NCBI GenBank assembly: GCA_037142875.1 | Contig: JBAWZV010000006.1 | Span: 1-64,000, forward strand | Origin: PALSA-600 sp037142875 | Lineage (GTDB): Bacteria; Actinomycetota; Thermoleophilia; Gaiellales; Gaiellaceae | Direction of reading: 5' to 3' | DNA: 64,000 nt | Position numbers and translations under genes: made by a program | Notes under the pieces: generated by a model | Told to the model about the DNA's origin: nothing | Databases searched by the model: none | What the model saw: the letters and a program-made list of their open reading frames with translations, nothing else | In this document: positions 33,053-41,929 of the stretch, in pieces | Layout: each line of letters starts with the position of its first letter | Position numbering within the stretch: the first letter of the stretch is position 1

Positions 33053-33134
33053 GGACAAGCGGTCGTTCAGCAAGGACCTGAAGGTTGCCGAGAGCAACGT
33101 CAAGGCTGTCAAGCGGCTCCTGGGAATGAGGTAG
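32937..33134 (+). CDS. rpmI: Ribosomal protein bL35
   Basis: 65 residues, very basic, starting PKMKRNSGAKKKFKVTGTG with the family motif RRKAGQSHNLETKS. The ATG lies inside infC, 116 nt before the infC stop, in another frame. There is only a weak purine-rich ribosome binding site (GGTGAAGAAAG), so translation may depend on ribosomes from infC. rplT follows 4 nt after the stop. Confidence 0.96.
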   Translation: MPKMKRNSGAKKKFKVTGTGRLLRRKAGQSHNLETKSPKDKRSFSKDLKVAESNVKAVKRLLGMR

Positions 33135-33138
33135 CGAT

Positions 33139-33498
33139 ATGCCCCGCGTAAAACGATCCGTTCACGCGCGCAAGAAGCGCCGCAAGGTTCTTGAGCAGGC
33201 CAAGGGGTACTGGGGCCTCAAGAGCACGAACTACAAGTACGCGAAGGAGCAGGTCGAGCACTCGCTCGTCTACGCCTACCGCGACCGCAAGAACAAGAAG
33301 CGCATGTTCCGGCGTCTCTGGATCACCCGCATCAATGCTGGTGCGCGTGCCCACGGGCTCTCGTACAACCAGTTCATCTCGGGGTTGAAGGCTGCCGAGG
33401 TCGAGCTCGACCGGAAGGTGCTCTCCGATCTCGCGGTGCACGATCCGGCCGCTTTCGCCAAGCTCGCTGAGCAGGCGAAGGCCGCCCTCGCAGGCTGA
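33139..33498 (+). CDS. rplT: Ribosomal protein bL20
   Basis: 119 residues, starting PRVKRSVHARKKRRKVLEQAKGYWG, followed by the globular part RDRKNKKRMFRRLWITRINAGARAHGLSY. It binds 23S rRNA early in assembly and in many bacteria represses its own infC-rpmI-rplT operon. The stop TGA overlaps a possible CTG start of the next gene. Confidence 0.97.
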   Translation: MPRVKRSVHARKKRRKVLEQAKGYWGLKSTNYKYAKEQVEHSLVYAYRDRKNKKRMFRRLWITRINAGARAHGLSYNQFISGLKAAEVELDRKVLSDLAVHDPAAFAKLAEQAKAALAG

Positions 33499-34445
33499 TC
33501 GAGTCCGAACGCCAGGCGGAGATCTTTCTTCGCCAGGCGGACTCGTGTGACGGGCGATCGCCGCTCTACGCTGCGCTCTGCCGGCAACTCGCCGGCAATG
33601 CGCGCGTGGCGGCGATCGCCCCAGATCTCCGTTGGGACTTCCCGCTGCGGCTCCTCGGGGCGCTGCACTGGCTCGTCCTCGGTGGTGAGGCGTCCTGGGA
33701 CGGCATCGATGGCGCACTCGAACGACACGCTGAGACGCTCGCCCGTTTCACGGCGGAGCAGAAGGTGCAGACCAACGAGGTCGGACGGGCCTGGGCTCTC
33801 CTGCCGGGGCTCCTGAGTCTCGGAGAGCGTCGGATCGACCTCGTCGAGCCAGGCGCGAGCGCTGGCCTCCTGCTGTGCCTCGACCGCTACCGCTACCGCT
33901 ACGCGGCGGGCTCCTGGGGCGACGGCGATCTCGAGCTCCAGGGGCAGGAGCGAGGGCGCCTGCCGGAGCCGCTGCTCAACCAGCCGCTTGAGATCGTGCG
34001 GCGACGAGGCATCGACCTCTCGCCCGTCGACGTCTCGGGCGATGACGGTGCCCGGCTCCTGCGCGCGTTCGTGTGGCCGGGGCAGGAGACACGGTTCGAA
34101 CGGCTTGACGCCGCGATCGACGTCGCCCGCGCCACGCGGCCGGAGCTCATCCGCGGCGACTACCTCGACCGGCTGTCTGAAGTTCTCGCCGACCGCGGCG
34201 ACGGGCTGACCGTCGTCCTGACGAGCCTCACCACCGCCTACCTCGACGAGGAGCGCTACCAGACCTTTCTACGGGTGCTCGCTGCGGCAGGCGCCCGGGC
34301 GCCGCTTGCGTGGCTCTCGCTCGACAGTCCCCGCCACGGACCCCAGTTCGACGGCGCGGCGCTCGACCTGACCGTGTGGCCTGGTGGGGAGACGCGTAGG
34401 CTCGCGCACGTCGACTACCACGCTGCCTGGCTCGACTGGCTGTGA
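33495..34445 (+). CDS. DUF2332 family protein
   Basis: About 316 residues if started at the CTG (33495) that overlaps the rplT stop; the only good alternative is GTG at 33606. The longer form keeps family features upstream of 33606: AEIFLRQADSC followed by GRSPLYAAL. The body contains LGALHWLVLGG, NEVGRAWALLPGLL, VEPGASAGLLLCLDRY (glycine-rich, SAM-binding-like) and a C-terminal LSLDSPRHG. The family is uncharacterised. It overlaps the following SpoU gene (GTGA), and this neighbourhood with rRNA-modification genes hints at a translation-related role. Confidence 0.75.
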   Translation: MIESERQAEIFLRQADSCDGRSPLYAALCRQLAGNARVAAIAPDLRWDFPLRLLGALHWLVLGGEASWDGIDGALERHAETLARFTAEQKVQTNEVGRAWALLPGLLSLGERRIDLVEPGASAGLLLCLDRYRYRYAAGSWGDGDLELQGQERGRLPEPLLNQPLEIVRRRGIDLSPVDVSGDDGARLLRAFVWPGQETRFERLDAAIDVARATRPELIRGDYLDRLSEVLADRGDGLTVVLTSLTTAYLDEERYQTFLRVLAAAGARAPLAWLSLDSPRHGPQFDGAALDLTVWPGGETRRLAHVDYHAAWLDWL

Positions 34446-35107
34446 TCACCTCACCCGACAACGAGAAGCTCAAGCTCGTCCGCAAGCTCCACGACCGGCG
34501 CTGGCGCGAGAAGCTCGGCCTCTTCTTCGTCGAGGGAGAGGATCTCATCGACGCGGCGACCGTCAAGCCCGTCGAGCTGCTCGTCGCGGGAGAGAACGTC
34601 GATCCTGGCCTGCTCGCCGACGTCTCGACAGCCGGACACGCACCGCGCGTGATCGCGATCTATCGCCGCGGCGACCTGCCTGATCCCGCGCCACGGGCTG
34701 TCACGCTTGCACTCTGGCGCGTCGCAGACCCTGGGAACGTCGGAACCCTGATCCGCGCAGCCGATGCCTTCGGCGGAGCCGTCGCTCTCTCGGCGGGCTG
34801 CGCCGACCCGACGAGCCCGAAGGCGCTGCGTGCCTCAACCGGCTCGATCTGGCGGGTGCCGCTCGTTCCGTTTCCGTGCGACGGCGCGTCGCGTCGTGTC
34901 GCTCTCGTCGCCCACGGCGGTGAGCCGATCGATGGCCTCGACCTCCGCGGCGAGCTCACGTTCCTCCTCGGCGCCGAGCGCGACGGGCTGCCCGACGAGA
35001 TCGGCCGCGAGCTCGAGGCGCGAATCCCGATCGACGGCGCCGAGTCGCTCAACGTCGCCGCCGCCGGGGCGATCGCGCTCTACGAGTGGCGGCGCCAGAA
35101 CGTCTGA
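34442..35107 (+). CDS. SpoU/TrmH-family rRNA 2'-O-methyltransferase
   Basis: 221 residues. The N-terminal substrate-binding domain has NEKLKLVRKLHDRRWREKLGLFFVEGEDL. The knotted SPOUT domain has motif 1 DPGNVGTLIRAADAFG, motif 2 LLGAERDGLPDEI and motif 3 SLNVAAAGAIALYEW. It probably methylates a ribose of 23S rRNA; the target nucleotide cannot be told. The GTG overlaps the stop of the DUF2332 gene. Confidence 0.92.
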   Translation: MITSPDNEKLKLVRKLHDRRWREKLGLFFVEGEDLIDAATVKPVELLVAGENVDPGLLADVSTAGHAPRVIAIYRRGDLPDPAPRAVTLALWRVADPGNVGTLIRAADAFGGAVALSAGCADPTSPKALRASTGSIWRVPLVPFPCDGASRRVALVAHGGEPIDGLDLRGELTFLLGAERDGLPDEIGRELEARIPIDGAESLNVAAAGAIALYEWRRQNV

Positions 35108-35173
35108 GCCACCACCCTGCGATGAGTCCTCGCGTCGGGTACCGCTCCCCCGCCTGGTCGGCGAGGGTCTGCG

Positions 35174-35872
35174 TCAGGCCAGCTTGTGGCAGACCCAGAT
35201 GGCGTCCTCGTGGTCATCCCACGGGGTGCCGTCGAACCAGCCGTAGAGGCCCTCAACGGCGAAGCCCTCCTCGGCAAGGAGCTCTCGCCACTCGGCGATC
35301 GCGAGCCACGCGAGCGACAGCTCGGCCTCGACGCCGTTGCCACGCACGCGGAGGATCAGCATTCGCCGCTCGTCGTCCCAGTCGGCCCGCTCGAAGATGC
35401 CCGGCTCCCGTTCGAGCCAGCGGCCGTGTGTCTCCGCGACGTCGTCCTCGCCCGGACAGAAGACGTCGAACACGAAGAGCCCGCCAGGCTCGAGGAGTCG
35501 ATGCACGGCCCGGAGCGCGAGGCGTCGGTCCGCGTCGGTCTGCATGTGGAGGAGCGTCCGGAACGGGATCGTGACGAGCGGGAACGTCCCCTCGACCGGC
35601 GGATCGCGGAGGTCGCCGTAGCGCAGGTCGACCTCGACTCCCGCGAGCGCCGCCTGCTCGCCCGCGACAGCGAGCATGCCCTCCGAGGAGTCGACGCCGA
35701 TCACTGCGACCCCGGCGAGTGCGGTCGGCACCGCGAGACGGCCGGTTCCCACTCCGAGCTCGACCATGCGGGGGCCTGCACGGCGTGCGTGGTCGACGTA
35801 GAACTCGACGTCCTCGACGACGCTCACCGACCAGGGGTCGTAGAGCCGGGCGATGCGATCGTAGGACGACAC
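35174..35872 (-). CDS. Class I SAM-dependent methyltransferase
   Basis: 232 residues. Motif I VELGVGTGRLAVP, motif II GVDSSEGMLAVA, acidic YGDLRDPP, and post-motif LLEPGGLFVFDVFCP identify a small-molecule-type methyltransferase. The start is a GTG at 35872, only 6 nt from the divergent pheS leader ORF, so the two promoters must overlap. The substrate is unknown. The stretch 35108-35173 between it and the SpoU gene holds no gene. Confidence 0.9.
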   Translation of the reverse strand: MSSYDRIARLYDPWSVSVVEDVEFYVDHARRAGPRMVELGVGTGRLAVPTALAGVAVIGVDSSEGMLAVAGEQAALAGVEVDLRYGDLRDPPVEGTFPLVTIPFRTLLHMQTDADRRLALRAVHRLLEPGGLFVFDVFCPGEDDVAETHGRWLEREPGIFERADWDDERRMLILRVRGNGVEAELSLAWLAIAEWRELLAEEGFAVEGLYGWFDGTPWDDHEDAIWVCHKLA

Positions 35873-35878
35873 ACCGCT

Positions 35879-35965
35879 ATGCTGCCCGTTGTGAAGGCAC
35901 TGGCACGGTCGTTCCTGTTTAGCGCGCCCCGGTTCGAGGCCGGGGCAGCGGCGACCGCCGTCTGA
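35879..35965 (+). CDS. Candidate pheST leader peptide (28 aa)
   Basis: Short ORF, ATG at 35879 to TGA at 35963-35965, 58 nt before pheS. Residues 11-19 read S-F-L-F-S-A-P-R-F, so three of nine residues are Phe. The Enterobacteria pheST operon is controlled by a Phe-rich leader peptide (PheM), so the arrangement is suggestive. The Phe codons come directly before the segment that forms alternative stems (35926-35986). The Phe density is lower than in PheM, and no clear ribosome binding site is visible. Confidence 0.45.
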   Translation: MLPVVKALARSFLFSAPRFEAGAAATAV

Positions 35966-35986
35966 CCTTCCGTTCTCGACCGGGGC
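35926..35986 (+). promoter_or_regulatory. Alternative stem-loops in the pheST leader
   Basis: GCCCCGG at 35926-35932 can pair with CCGGGGC at 35940-35946 (7 bp, 7-nt loop). It can instead pair with a second CCGGGGC at 35980-35986; this longer stem adds TCGAG (35934-35938) with CTCGA (35975-35979) and leaves one bulged T. The two stems exclude each other, as expected for attenuation. No T run follows, so the outcome could be translational. Confidence 0.4.
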
Positions 35987-36023
35987 CTACGCCGACCGCC
36001 GCCCCCGTGACCATGGAGAACCA

Positions 36024-37019
36024 ATGAACTGGCAAGAGCACGAACAGCAAGCGATGCAGGCGATCAACTCCGCCACGACGGCGACGGAGATCGAGGATGT
36101 GCGCGTTCGATTCCTGGGGCGCAAGAGCGAGGTCGCCTTGGCGCTGCGCGAGGTGCGAGAGCGCGAGACCGGCGCGCTGCTGAACGGCGTGCGCGGTCGC
36201 GTTGAGGGCGCGCTCGCCGGACGTGAGTCGGCGCTCGCCGCCGAGGAGCTCGACCGGCGGCTGCGCGACGAGGTGGTCGACGTCACGCTGCCGGGCGACG
36301 AGCTGCCGCTCGGGCATCTGCATCCGATCACCCAGGTGCGGCGGATGGTCGAGGACGCGTTCCTCGGTCTCGGCTACGAGGTGCGCGACGACCGTGAGGT
36401 CGAGACCGTCGAGTACAACTTCGACAAGCTCGCCTTCCTGCCGACCCACTCGGCTCGCTCGCCCCGCGACACCTTCTTCTTCGACGACACGCACGTGTTG
36501 CGGACCGAGACGAGCCCCTCGCAGATCCACATCCTCGAGGAGAAGCCGCCGCCGATCTACATGGTCTCGATCGGGCGCGTCTATCGCCGCGATGCGATCA
36601 CGGCGACGCGGTATCCGATCTTCCACCAGTTCGAAGGGCTGGCCGTCGACAAGGGGCTGACCCTCGCCGACCTCCAGGGGACGCTGCTTCACGTCATGCG
36701 CGCGCTCTACGGCCCCGACCGGCGTGTCCGCTTCCGCACCCACTACTTCCCGTTCACCGAGCCGTCGATCGAGCCGGACGTCTCCTGCGGGATCTGCGAT
36801 GGCTCCGGCTGCCGCACCTGCAAGTTCTCCGGCTGGGTCGAGATGGGCGGCGCCGGCATGGTCGACCCGCGCGTCTTCGAGAACGTCGGCCTTGACCCCG
36901 AGGAGTGGGGCGGCTTCGCGTTCGGCTGCGGCCTTGAACGCACAGCCCAGCTCCGCCACGACATCCCCGACATTCGCGCGCTCTGGGAAGGCGACCTGCG
37001 CGTGCTGAGGCAGTTCTGA
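36024..37019 (+). CDS. pheS: Phenylalanyl-tRNA synthetase alpha subunit
   Basis: 331 residues. An N-terminal coiled-coil is followed by the class II core: HPITQVRRMVEDAF, the TSPSQIH substrate region, GRVYRRDAITATRYPIFHQFEGL (motif 2 area), and FGCGLERTAQLRHDIPDIR (motif 3). A Cys-rich insertion, CGICDGSGCRTCKFSG, could bind a metal and occurs in some bacterial enzymes. pheT starts on the last base of its stop codon. Confidence 0.97.
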   Translation: MNWQEHEQQAMQAINSATTATEIEDVRVRFLGRKSEVALALREVRERETGALLNGVRGRVEGALAGRESALAAEELDRRLRDEVVDVTLPGDELPLGHLHPITQVRRMVEDAFLGLGYEVRDDREVETVEYNFDKLAFLPTHSARSPRDTFFFDDTHVLRTETSPSQIHILEEKPPPIYMVSIGRVYRRDAITATRYPIFHQFEGLAVDKGLTLADLQGTLLHVMRALYGPDRRVRFRTHYFPFTEPSIEPDVSCGICDGSGCRTCKFSGWVEMGGAGMVDPRVFENVGLDPEEWGGFAFGCGLERTAQLRHDIPDIRALWEGDLRVLRQF

Positions 37020-39298
37020 TGCGCGTCCCGGTCAGCTGGCTGCGCGACTATGTCGCGATCGACATGCCGCTCGCGGAGCTCGCGACGCGGCTCTCCGTCG
37101 CCTCTGCCGAGGTGGAGGGGATCGAACGTCGTGGCGTCAGCGACGAGGGCGGCAACCTCGAGCACTTCAAGATCGGCCGCGTCGTCGAGGCCGAGAAGCA
37201 TCCGAACGCCGACCGGCTCCAGATCACGAAGGTCGATGTCGGGGAGGCCGAGCCGCGCTCGATCGTCTGCGGCGCCTGGAACTTCGGCGTCGGCGCCACG
37301 GTCGGCGTCGCGCTGCCGGGGGCGACGCTCCCGATCGGGATCACGCTCGACCGCCGCGAGGTTCGCGGACTCCTCTCCGACGGCATGATCCTCGCCGAGG
37401 ACGAGATCGGCCTCGGCGGTGAGCACTCGGGGATCATGCTGCTGCCGGAGACCGCGCCCGGGACGCCGCTCGGCGACGTCCTGCCGCTCGTCGACAACGT
37501 CCTCCTCGTCGAGTCGACCGGCAACCGCCCCGACCTCCAGTCGATCTACGGCCTCGCACGCGAGATCGCAACGATCTACGACCTACCCCTGGCGGACATG
37601 CCCCAGGGCCAGTCCCTGGGGGCGACGCCCGAGGCGCAGGTCGCGATCCGCATCGACGACTTCGTCAGCTGCCCGCGCTACATCGGTCGCCTGCTCGACG
37701 ACGTCACGGTCGCCCAGTCGCCCATGTGGCTGCGGGCGCGCCTCTTCGCTGCCGGGATGCGCTCGATCTCGAACGTCGTCGACATCACGAACTACGTGAT
37801 GCTCACGCTCGGGAGCCCGCTGCACGCGTTCGACTTCACGACCCTCGAAGGTGGCCAGATCGTCGTCCGCCGCGCAGCGCCGGGCGAGACGCTTCGCACC
37901 CTCGACGGCGTCGACCGCGAGCTCGTCGCCGACGACCTGGTGATCGCCGACGCGCAGCGCGCGACCGCGATCGCAGGGATCATGGGCGGTGAGGACACCG
38001 AGATCGGCGAGTCGACGAGCACGGTCCTGCTCGAGGCTGCGAACTTCGACTCGTACGGGATCTTCCGCACGTCCGAGCGTCACCGCCTGCGCAGCGAGAG
38101 CTCCGGCCGCTGGGAGAAGGGCGTCGACCCACACGGCGCCGAGCTCGCCGTGAACCTCGCGACCAGCATGCTCCTCGACCTCTGCGGCGCCCGCTGGACG
38201 GCGCACACCGACGTGCACGACGGCCTCCCCGAGCGGCCCGTTGTCACCTTCCGTCCTGAGCGCGCCGATGCCGTGATCGGTGTCGCGACGTCGCCCGAGC
38301 GCCAGTACGCGTTGCTCGACAAGCTCGGCTTCGACCACGCCGGTGAGACCGTCACCGTCCCGACCTGGCGCGCACGCGACGTCACCCGGGAGATCGACGT
38401 CGTCGAGGAGATCGCGCGCTTCCGCCTCGAGGACGTCCCGTTCACCCTCCCCGCACGCCGCGAGATGTTTGGCACCCTCACCCGCGAGCAGCAGCTGCGC
38501 CGCCGCCTCGAGGACGCCCTCGTGGGCCTCGGCTTCGCCGAGACCTACACCCCGAGCCTGCGGCCCGACGACGAGACCACCTGGAAGCTCCCCGAGCCGA
38601 TCTCGGTTGAGCTGACGGCGCTCCGGACAGCGCTCGTGCCCAGCCTGATCGAGGCCGTCGCCCGCAACGTCGACGCCGGTGCGCGTGCGATCGCGCTCTT
38701 CGAGGTTGCACGTGTCTACCTTCCCGGCGACGGACCGCTCCCGACCGAGCGCGTGCGGGTCGCCGGCATCACAGCCGGTGGATTTCTCCACGTCAAGGGT
38801 GTCGTCGAGGCGCTCTACGCCGCCCTCAAGGCCGATCCGGCCTTCGAGCGTTCGAGCCATCCGCTCTTCCACCCCGGCAAGACGGCAGCGACCGCCGCAG
38901 GTACCGTCGGTGAGCTCCACCCTCGCCAGCTCGACGGGGAGTGGGGCGCGTTCGAGCTCGACCTCGACGAGCTCTTCGTCGCCTCACACGAGCCCGTGAC
39001 GTACACCGACGTGATCACCTTCCCCGCTGTCCGGCAGGACATCGCCGTCTCGGTTGCCGAGGATGTCGCCGCGGGCGATCTCGTGGCGGCCGCCCGAGAG
39101 GCGGCCGGGGACGAGCTCCGCGAGATCCGCGTCTTCGACGTCTACCGCGGCGACCAGGTCGGCGAGGGCCGCAAGTCGGTCGCGTTCTCGGTCGCCTACC
39201 AGTCGTCCGAGCGGACGCTCGCCGAGGAAGACGCTACGCGGCTTCGCGCTGCGATCGTCGATGCGCTCGCCGCCCGCTTCGGCGCCGAGCTGCGGTAG
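37019..39298 (+). CDS. pheT: Phenylalanyl-tRNA synthetase beta subunit
   Basis: 759 residues. Domain order: N-terminal B1, tRNA-binding EMAP-like domain (about 40-150, KIGRVVEAEKHPNADRLQITKVDVG), B3/B4 editing domain (YIGRLLDDVTV, RSISNVVDITNYVML), B5, catalytic-like core, and C-terminal FDX-ACB anticodon-binding domain (TFPAVRQDIAVSV). It forms an alpha2-beta2 enzyme with PheS. The stop TAG directly abuts the stop of the convergent gene at 39299. Confidence 0.97.
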   Translation: MRVPVSWLRDYVAIDMPLAELATRLSVASAEVEGIERRGVSDEGGNLEHFKIGRVVEAEKHPNADRLQITKVDVGEAEPRSIVCGAWNFGVGATVGVALPGATLPIGITLDRREVRGLLSDGMILAEDEIGLGGEHSGIMLLPETAPGTPLGDVLPLVDNVLLVESTGNRPDLQSIYGLAREIATIYDLPLADMPQGQSLGATPEAQVAIRIDDFVSCPRYIGRLLDDVTVAQSPMWLRARLFAAGMRSISNVVDITNYVMLTLGSPLHAFDFTTLEGGQIVVRRAAPGETLRTLDGVDRELVADDLVIADAQRATAIAGIMGGEDTEIGESTSTVLLEAANFDSYGIFRTSERHRLRSESSGRWEKGVDPHGAELAVNLATSMLLDLCGARWTAHTDVHDGLPERPVVTFRPERADAVIGVATSPERQYALLDKLGFDHAGETVTVPTWRARDVTREIDVVEEIARFRLEDVPFTLPARREMFGTLTREQQLRRRLEDALVGLGFAETYTPSLRPDDETTWKLPEPISVELTALRTALVPSLIEAVARNVDAGARAIALFEVARVYLPGDGPLPTERVRVAGITAGGFLHVKGVVEALYAALKADPAFERSSHPLFHPGKTAATAAGTVGELHPRQLDGEWGAFELDLDELFVASHEPVTYTDVITFPAVRQDIAVSVAEDVAAGDLVAAAREAAGDELREIRVFDVYRGDQVGEGRKSVAFSVAYQSSERTLAEEDATRLRAAIVDALAARFGAELR

Positions 39299-39949
39299 CT
39301 AGACCATCTCGCCGTCGATGTGCCAGACGGGACCCTGTGTCCCGACCGGCCGCGAATCCGAGAGCACCCGGAGGATCCGGACATCTCCGCGAATCCCTGC
39401 GGCGTCACACCGCTCGAGGCAGCGAACGACCATCCCTGGCGACGCGCCGTAGCCGAAGCGGCTGGCACTGCGGAAGCGCATGACCGACCCGCCGCTGCCG
39501 TTGCGGCGCGGGTTGAGGGGGCCAAGGTGGATGGCGGCCAGGTCGAACCAGTCCGAGGAGTGCAGCTCGATCTCGCCGAGCAGGTCGCTCCAGTCGCCAG
39601 GAAGCGTCGCAATCGCTGTCGCCCATGACGCGGCGAGGTTGGCTCCCTCGTCGCCGTCGAGGGCGAGCGGAGCTGCGTCCATTGAGGTGAGTGAGAGGGT
39701 GCCGTGGATCCGCTCGGCATCGAGAAGCCCGAGCAGACGGCGGGCAGATCCGGCACTCGGGCCGCTACCGCCGCGGGCGATCCGGAATGCGACAGCGCCG
39801 ATCTCGCCCTTGAACGGCTGCAGCGGGCTCAGCACCCCGGTGGCCCGTGACGTCTGCCGGGCCTCCTCGAGAGCGAGCTCGATCCGCGCTTCCGTCCACC
39901 GCGCAGGGAGGGCGGAGACCAGTTCATCCCATTGACCGACCAGGTTCAT
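39299..39949 (-). CDS. Conserved-looking hypothetical protein
   Basis: 216 residues from the ATG at 39949; no family recognised. It begins NLVGQWDELVSALPARWTEARIELALEEA and has an alternating Gly/Arg pattern later (RFRSASRFGYGASPGMVVRCLERCD, IRGDVRILRVL). It has no signal peptide, membrane segment or catalytic motif that I can name; codon bias supports a real gene. It is convergent with pheT with no intergenic base and divergent from pdhA by 26 nt. Confidence 0.75.
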   Translation of the reverse strand: MNLVGQWDELVSALPARWTEARIELALEEARQTSRATGVLSPLQPFKGEIGAVAFRIARGGSGPSAGSARRLLGLLDAERIHGTLSLTSMDAAPLALDGDEGANLAASWATAIATLPGDWSDLLGEIELHSSDWFDLAAIHLGPLNPRRNGSGGSVMRFRSASRFGYGASPGMVVRCLERCDAAGIRGDVRILRVLSDSRPVGTQGPVWHIDGEMV

Positions 39950-39961
39950 GTGTCGAAAACG

Positions 39962-39967
39962 TACACT
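39962..39967 (+). promoter_or_regulatory. pdhA -10 element
   Basis: TACACT lies 8 nt before the GTG start of pdhA and there is no ribosome binding site, so the transcript would be leaderless or nearly so. No good -35 is visible at 17 nt. Confidence 0.4.
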
Positions 39968-39975
39968 GCCCCTCC

Positions 39976-40947
39976 GTGGCGAAGGTAGAGAAGAAGCGGG
40001 TGGTGTCCGCGGAGCGTGTGCGCGACTTCCTCCGCGAGATGCTGCTGATCCGGCGTTTCGAGGAGAAGGTCGAGGAGCTCTTCCGCGGCAGCGAGCTGCC
40101 GGGCTTCCTCCATGTCGCAATCGGGCAGGAGGCTGCCGAGGTCGGTGTCTGCGCGGCGATGGAGGACGGGGACGTCTTCGGCTCCACACATCGCGCGCAC
40201 GGCCACGCCCTCGCGCGCGGCACGCATCCGAACGCATTGATGGCTGAGCTCTACGGCAAGATCGAGGGCTGCTCGCACGGGTACGGCGGCTCGATGCACC
40301 TGTACGACGTCGAGAACGGCAACCTCGGCGCGAACGCCGTCGTCGGTGGCGGTATCGCCGGCCTCGTCGGCGCGGGCCTTGCCTTCGCGATGCGCGACGA
40401 GCCGCGTGTCGCTGTCGCGTTCTTCGGCGACGGAGCTACGAACACCGGCGCGTTCCACGAGTCGATGAACCTTGCCCAGCTCTGGAAGACGAAGACCCTG
40501 TTTGTCTGCGAGAACAACGGGTGGGCGGAGTCCACCCCGGGCTGGCAGCACTCGCCCGTGTGGGAGGACATGTCCAAGCGTGCGCTCGCGTACGACATGC
40601 ACTCGATCAAGGTTGACGGCCAGGACGTCGAGGAGACGTACGAGAAAGCCCGCGAGGCGCTCGCGTACGTCCGCTCCGGTCAGGGCCCCGTCTTCCTCGA
40701 TGTTGAGACCAAGCGGATGCACGGTCACTTCATCGGCGACCCGCAGGTGTACCGCTCCGACGAGGATCGAGCTGCCGCCGCAGCCGACGACCCGATCGTC
40801 TTGACCCGCGAGCGCATCGGCATCGACGACGCCGAGTGGGAGCTGCTCGAGGCCGAGGTCAGGACGATGATCGACGCCTCCGTCGAGTACGGCCGGAACG
40901 GCACGACGCCGCAGCCGGAAGACGCGCTCAAGAATGTGTACGTCTGA
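39976..40947 (+). CDS. pdhA: Pyruvate dehydrogenase-type E1 alpha subunit
   Basis: 323 residues. It decarboxylates a 2-oxo acid with ThDP. The cofactor motif is FFGDGATNTGAFHE to CENNGWAES, with the phosphorylation-loop region RMHGHFIGDP. GQEAAEVGV and GSMHLYDVENG (substrate channel) match pyruvate or acetoin dehydrogenase E1 rather than branched-chain types, though acetoin dehydrogenase remains possible. It is first in pdhA-pdhB-pdhC, with a start-stop overlap to pdhB. Confidence 0.93.
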   Translation: MAKVEKKRVVSAERVRDFLREMLLIRRFEEKVEELFRGSELPGFLHVAIGQEAAEVGVCAAMEDGDVFGSTHRAHGHALARGTHPNALMAELYGKIEGCSHGYGGSMHLYDVENGNLGANAVVGGGIAGLVGAGLAFAMRDEPRVAVAFFGDGATNTGAFHESMNLAQLWKTKTLFVCENNGWAESTPGWQHSPVWEDMSKRALAYDMHSIKVDGQDVEETYEKAREALAYVRSGQGPVFLDVETKRMHGHFIGDPQVYRSDEDRAAAAADDPIVLTRERIGIDDAEWELLEAEVRTMIDASVEYGRNGTTPQPEDALKNVYV

Positions 40948-41927
40948 TGCCTGAGCTGATGTACCGCCAGGTCGTCCGCAACACGCTCGCGCAGGCGATG
41001 CGGGCGGACGAGAACGTCTTTGTCATGGGCGAGGACATCGCCGAGATGGGCGGCTCGTTCAAGGCCACCGACGGGCTGATCCACGAGTTCGGCCCCGAGC
41101 GCGTTCGCAACACGCCGATCTCCGAGATGGCGATCGTCGGTGCCGGAATCGGTGCCGCGATGCAGGGCATGCGCCCTGTCGTCGAGATCATGTACCAGGA
41201 CTTCCTCACCCTCTCGCTCGAGCAGATCGTCCTGCAGGCCGCCAAGCACCGGTACATGTCGGGCGGGCAGCTGAAGGTGCCGCTGACGATCCGCACCCAG
41301 GGTGGCGCCGGCTGGTCGCCGGGTGCACAGCACGCGCAGCAGCTCGAGGCGTGGCTCGTCCACATCCCCGGGCTCAAGGTGGTCTACGCCGCCACGACCG
41401 AGGACGTCGGAGGCCTGCTGCTCTCCTCGATCTACGACGACAACCCGGTGATCTTCTTCGAGCACAACGTGCTCTACGGCCAGAAGGCCGATGTCCCCGA
41501 GGTCGTCGAGCCGATCCCGCTCGGCAAGGCGCGCGTCGTGCGTGCTGGCACCGACGTGACCGTGATCGCCACCGGCACGCTCGTGCGCAAGTCGCTCCTG
41601 GCGGCCGAGCAGCTCGAGGCCGAGGGAGTCTCCGTCGAGGTGATCGACCCGCGGACGCTCCAGCCGCTCGACGAGGACGCGCTCGTCGAGTCGATCAAGA
41701 AGACGAACCGTGCCGTCGTGACACACGAGGCGGTCACACGCATGGGCTTCGGCGCCGAGGTGGCCGCCGTGCTCCAGGAGAAGGCATTCGACTGGCTCGA
41801 CGCACCGATCGAGCGTGTCGGCGCGAAGTTCGCGCCGCTCGCGTTCGCTCCGGTGATGGAGCAGGCGATCATCCCGCAGGTGGCCGATGTCGTCGCGGGG
41901 ATCAACCGGACGCTCGGGAGGGGCTGA
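40947..41927 (+). CDS. pdhB: Pyruvate dehydrogenase-type E1 beta subunit
   Basis: 326 residues. Transketolase-like pyrimidine-binding domain (VFVMGEDIAEMGGSFKAT, ERVRNTPISEMAIVGAGIGAA) and C-terminal domain (TVIATGTLVRKSL, SVEVIDPRTLQPLDEDAL). It pairs with PdhA to form the alpha2-beta2 E1. The ATG shares a base with the pdhA stop; pdhC starts 2 nt after the pdhB stop. Confidence 0.95.
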   Translation: MPELMYRQVVRNTLAQAMRADENVFVMGEDIAEMGGSFKATDGLIHEFGPERVRNTPISEMAIVGAGIGAAMQGMRPVVEIMYQDFLTLSLEQIVLQAAKHRYMSGGQLKVPLTIRTQGGAGWSPGAQHAQQLEAWLVHIPGLKVVYAATTEDVGGLLLSSIYDDNPVIFFEHNVLYGQKADVPEVVEPIPLGKARVVRAGTDVTVIATGTLVRKSLLAAEQLEAEGVSVEVIDPRTLQPLDEDALVESIKKTNRAVVTHEAVTRMGFGAEVAAVLQEKAFDWLDAPIERVGAKFAPLAFAPVMEQAIIPQVADVVAGINRTLGRG

Positions 41928-41929
41928 GC

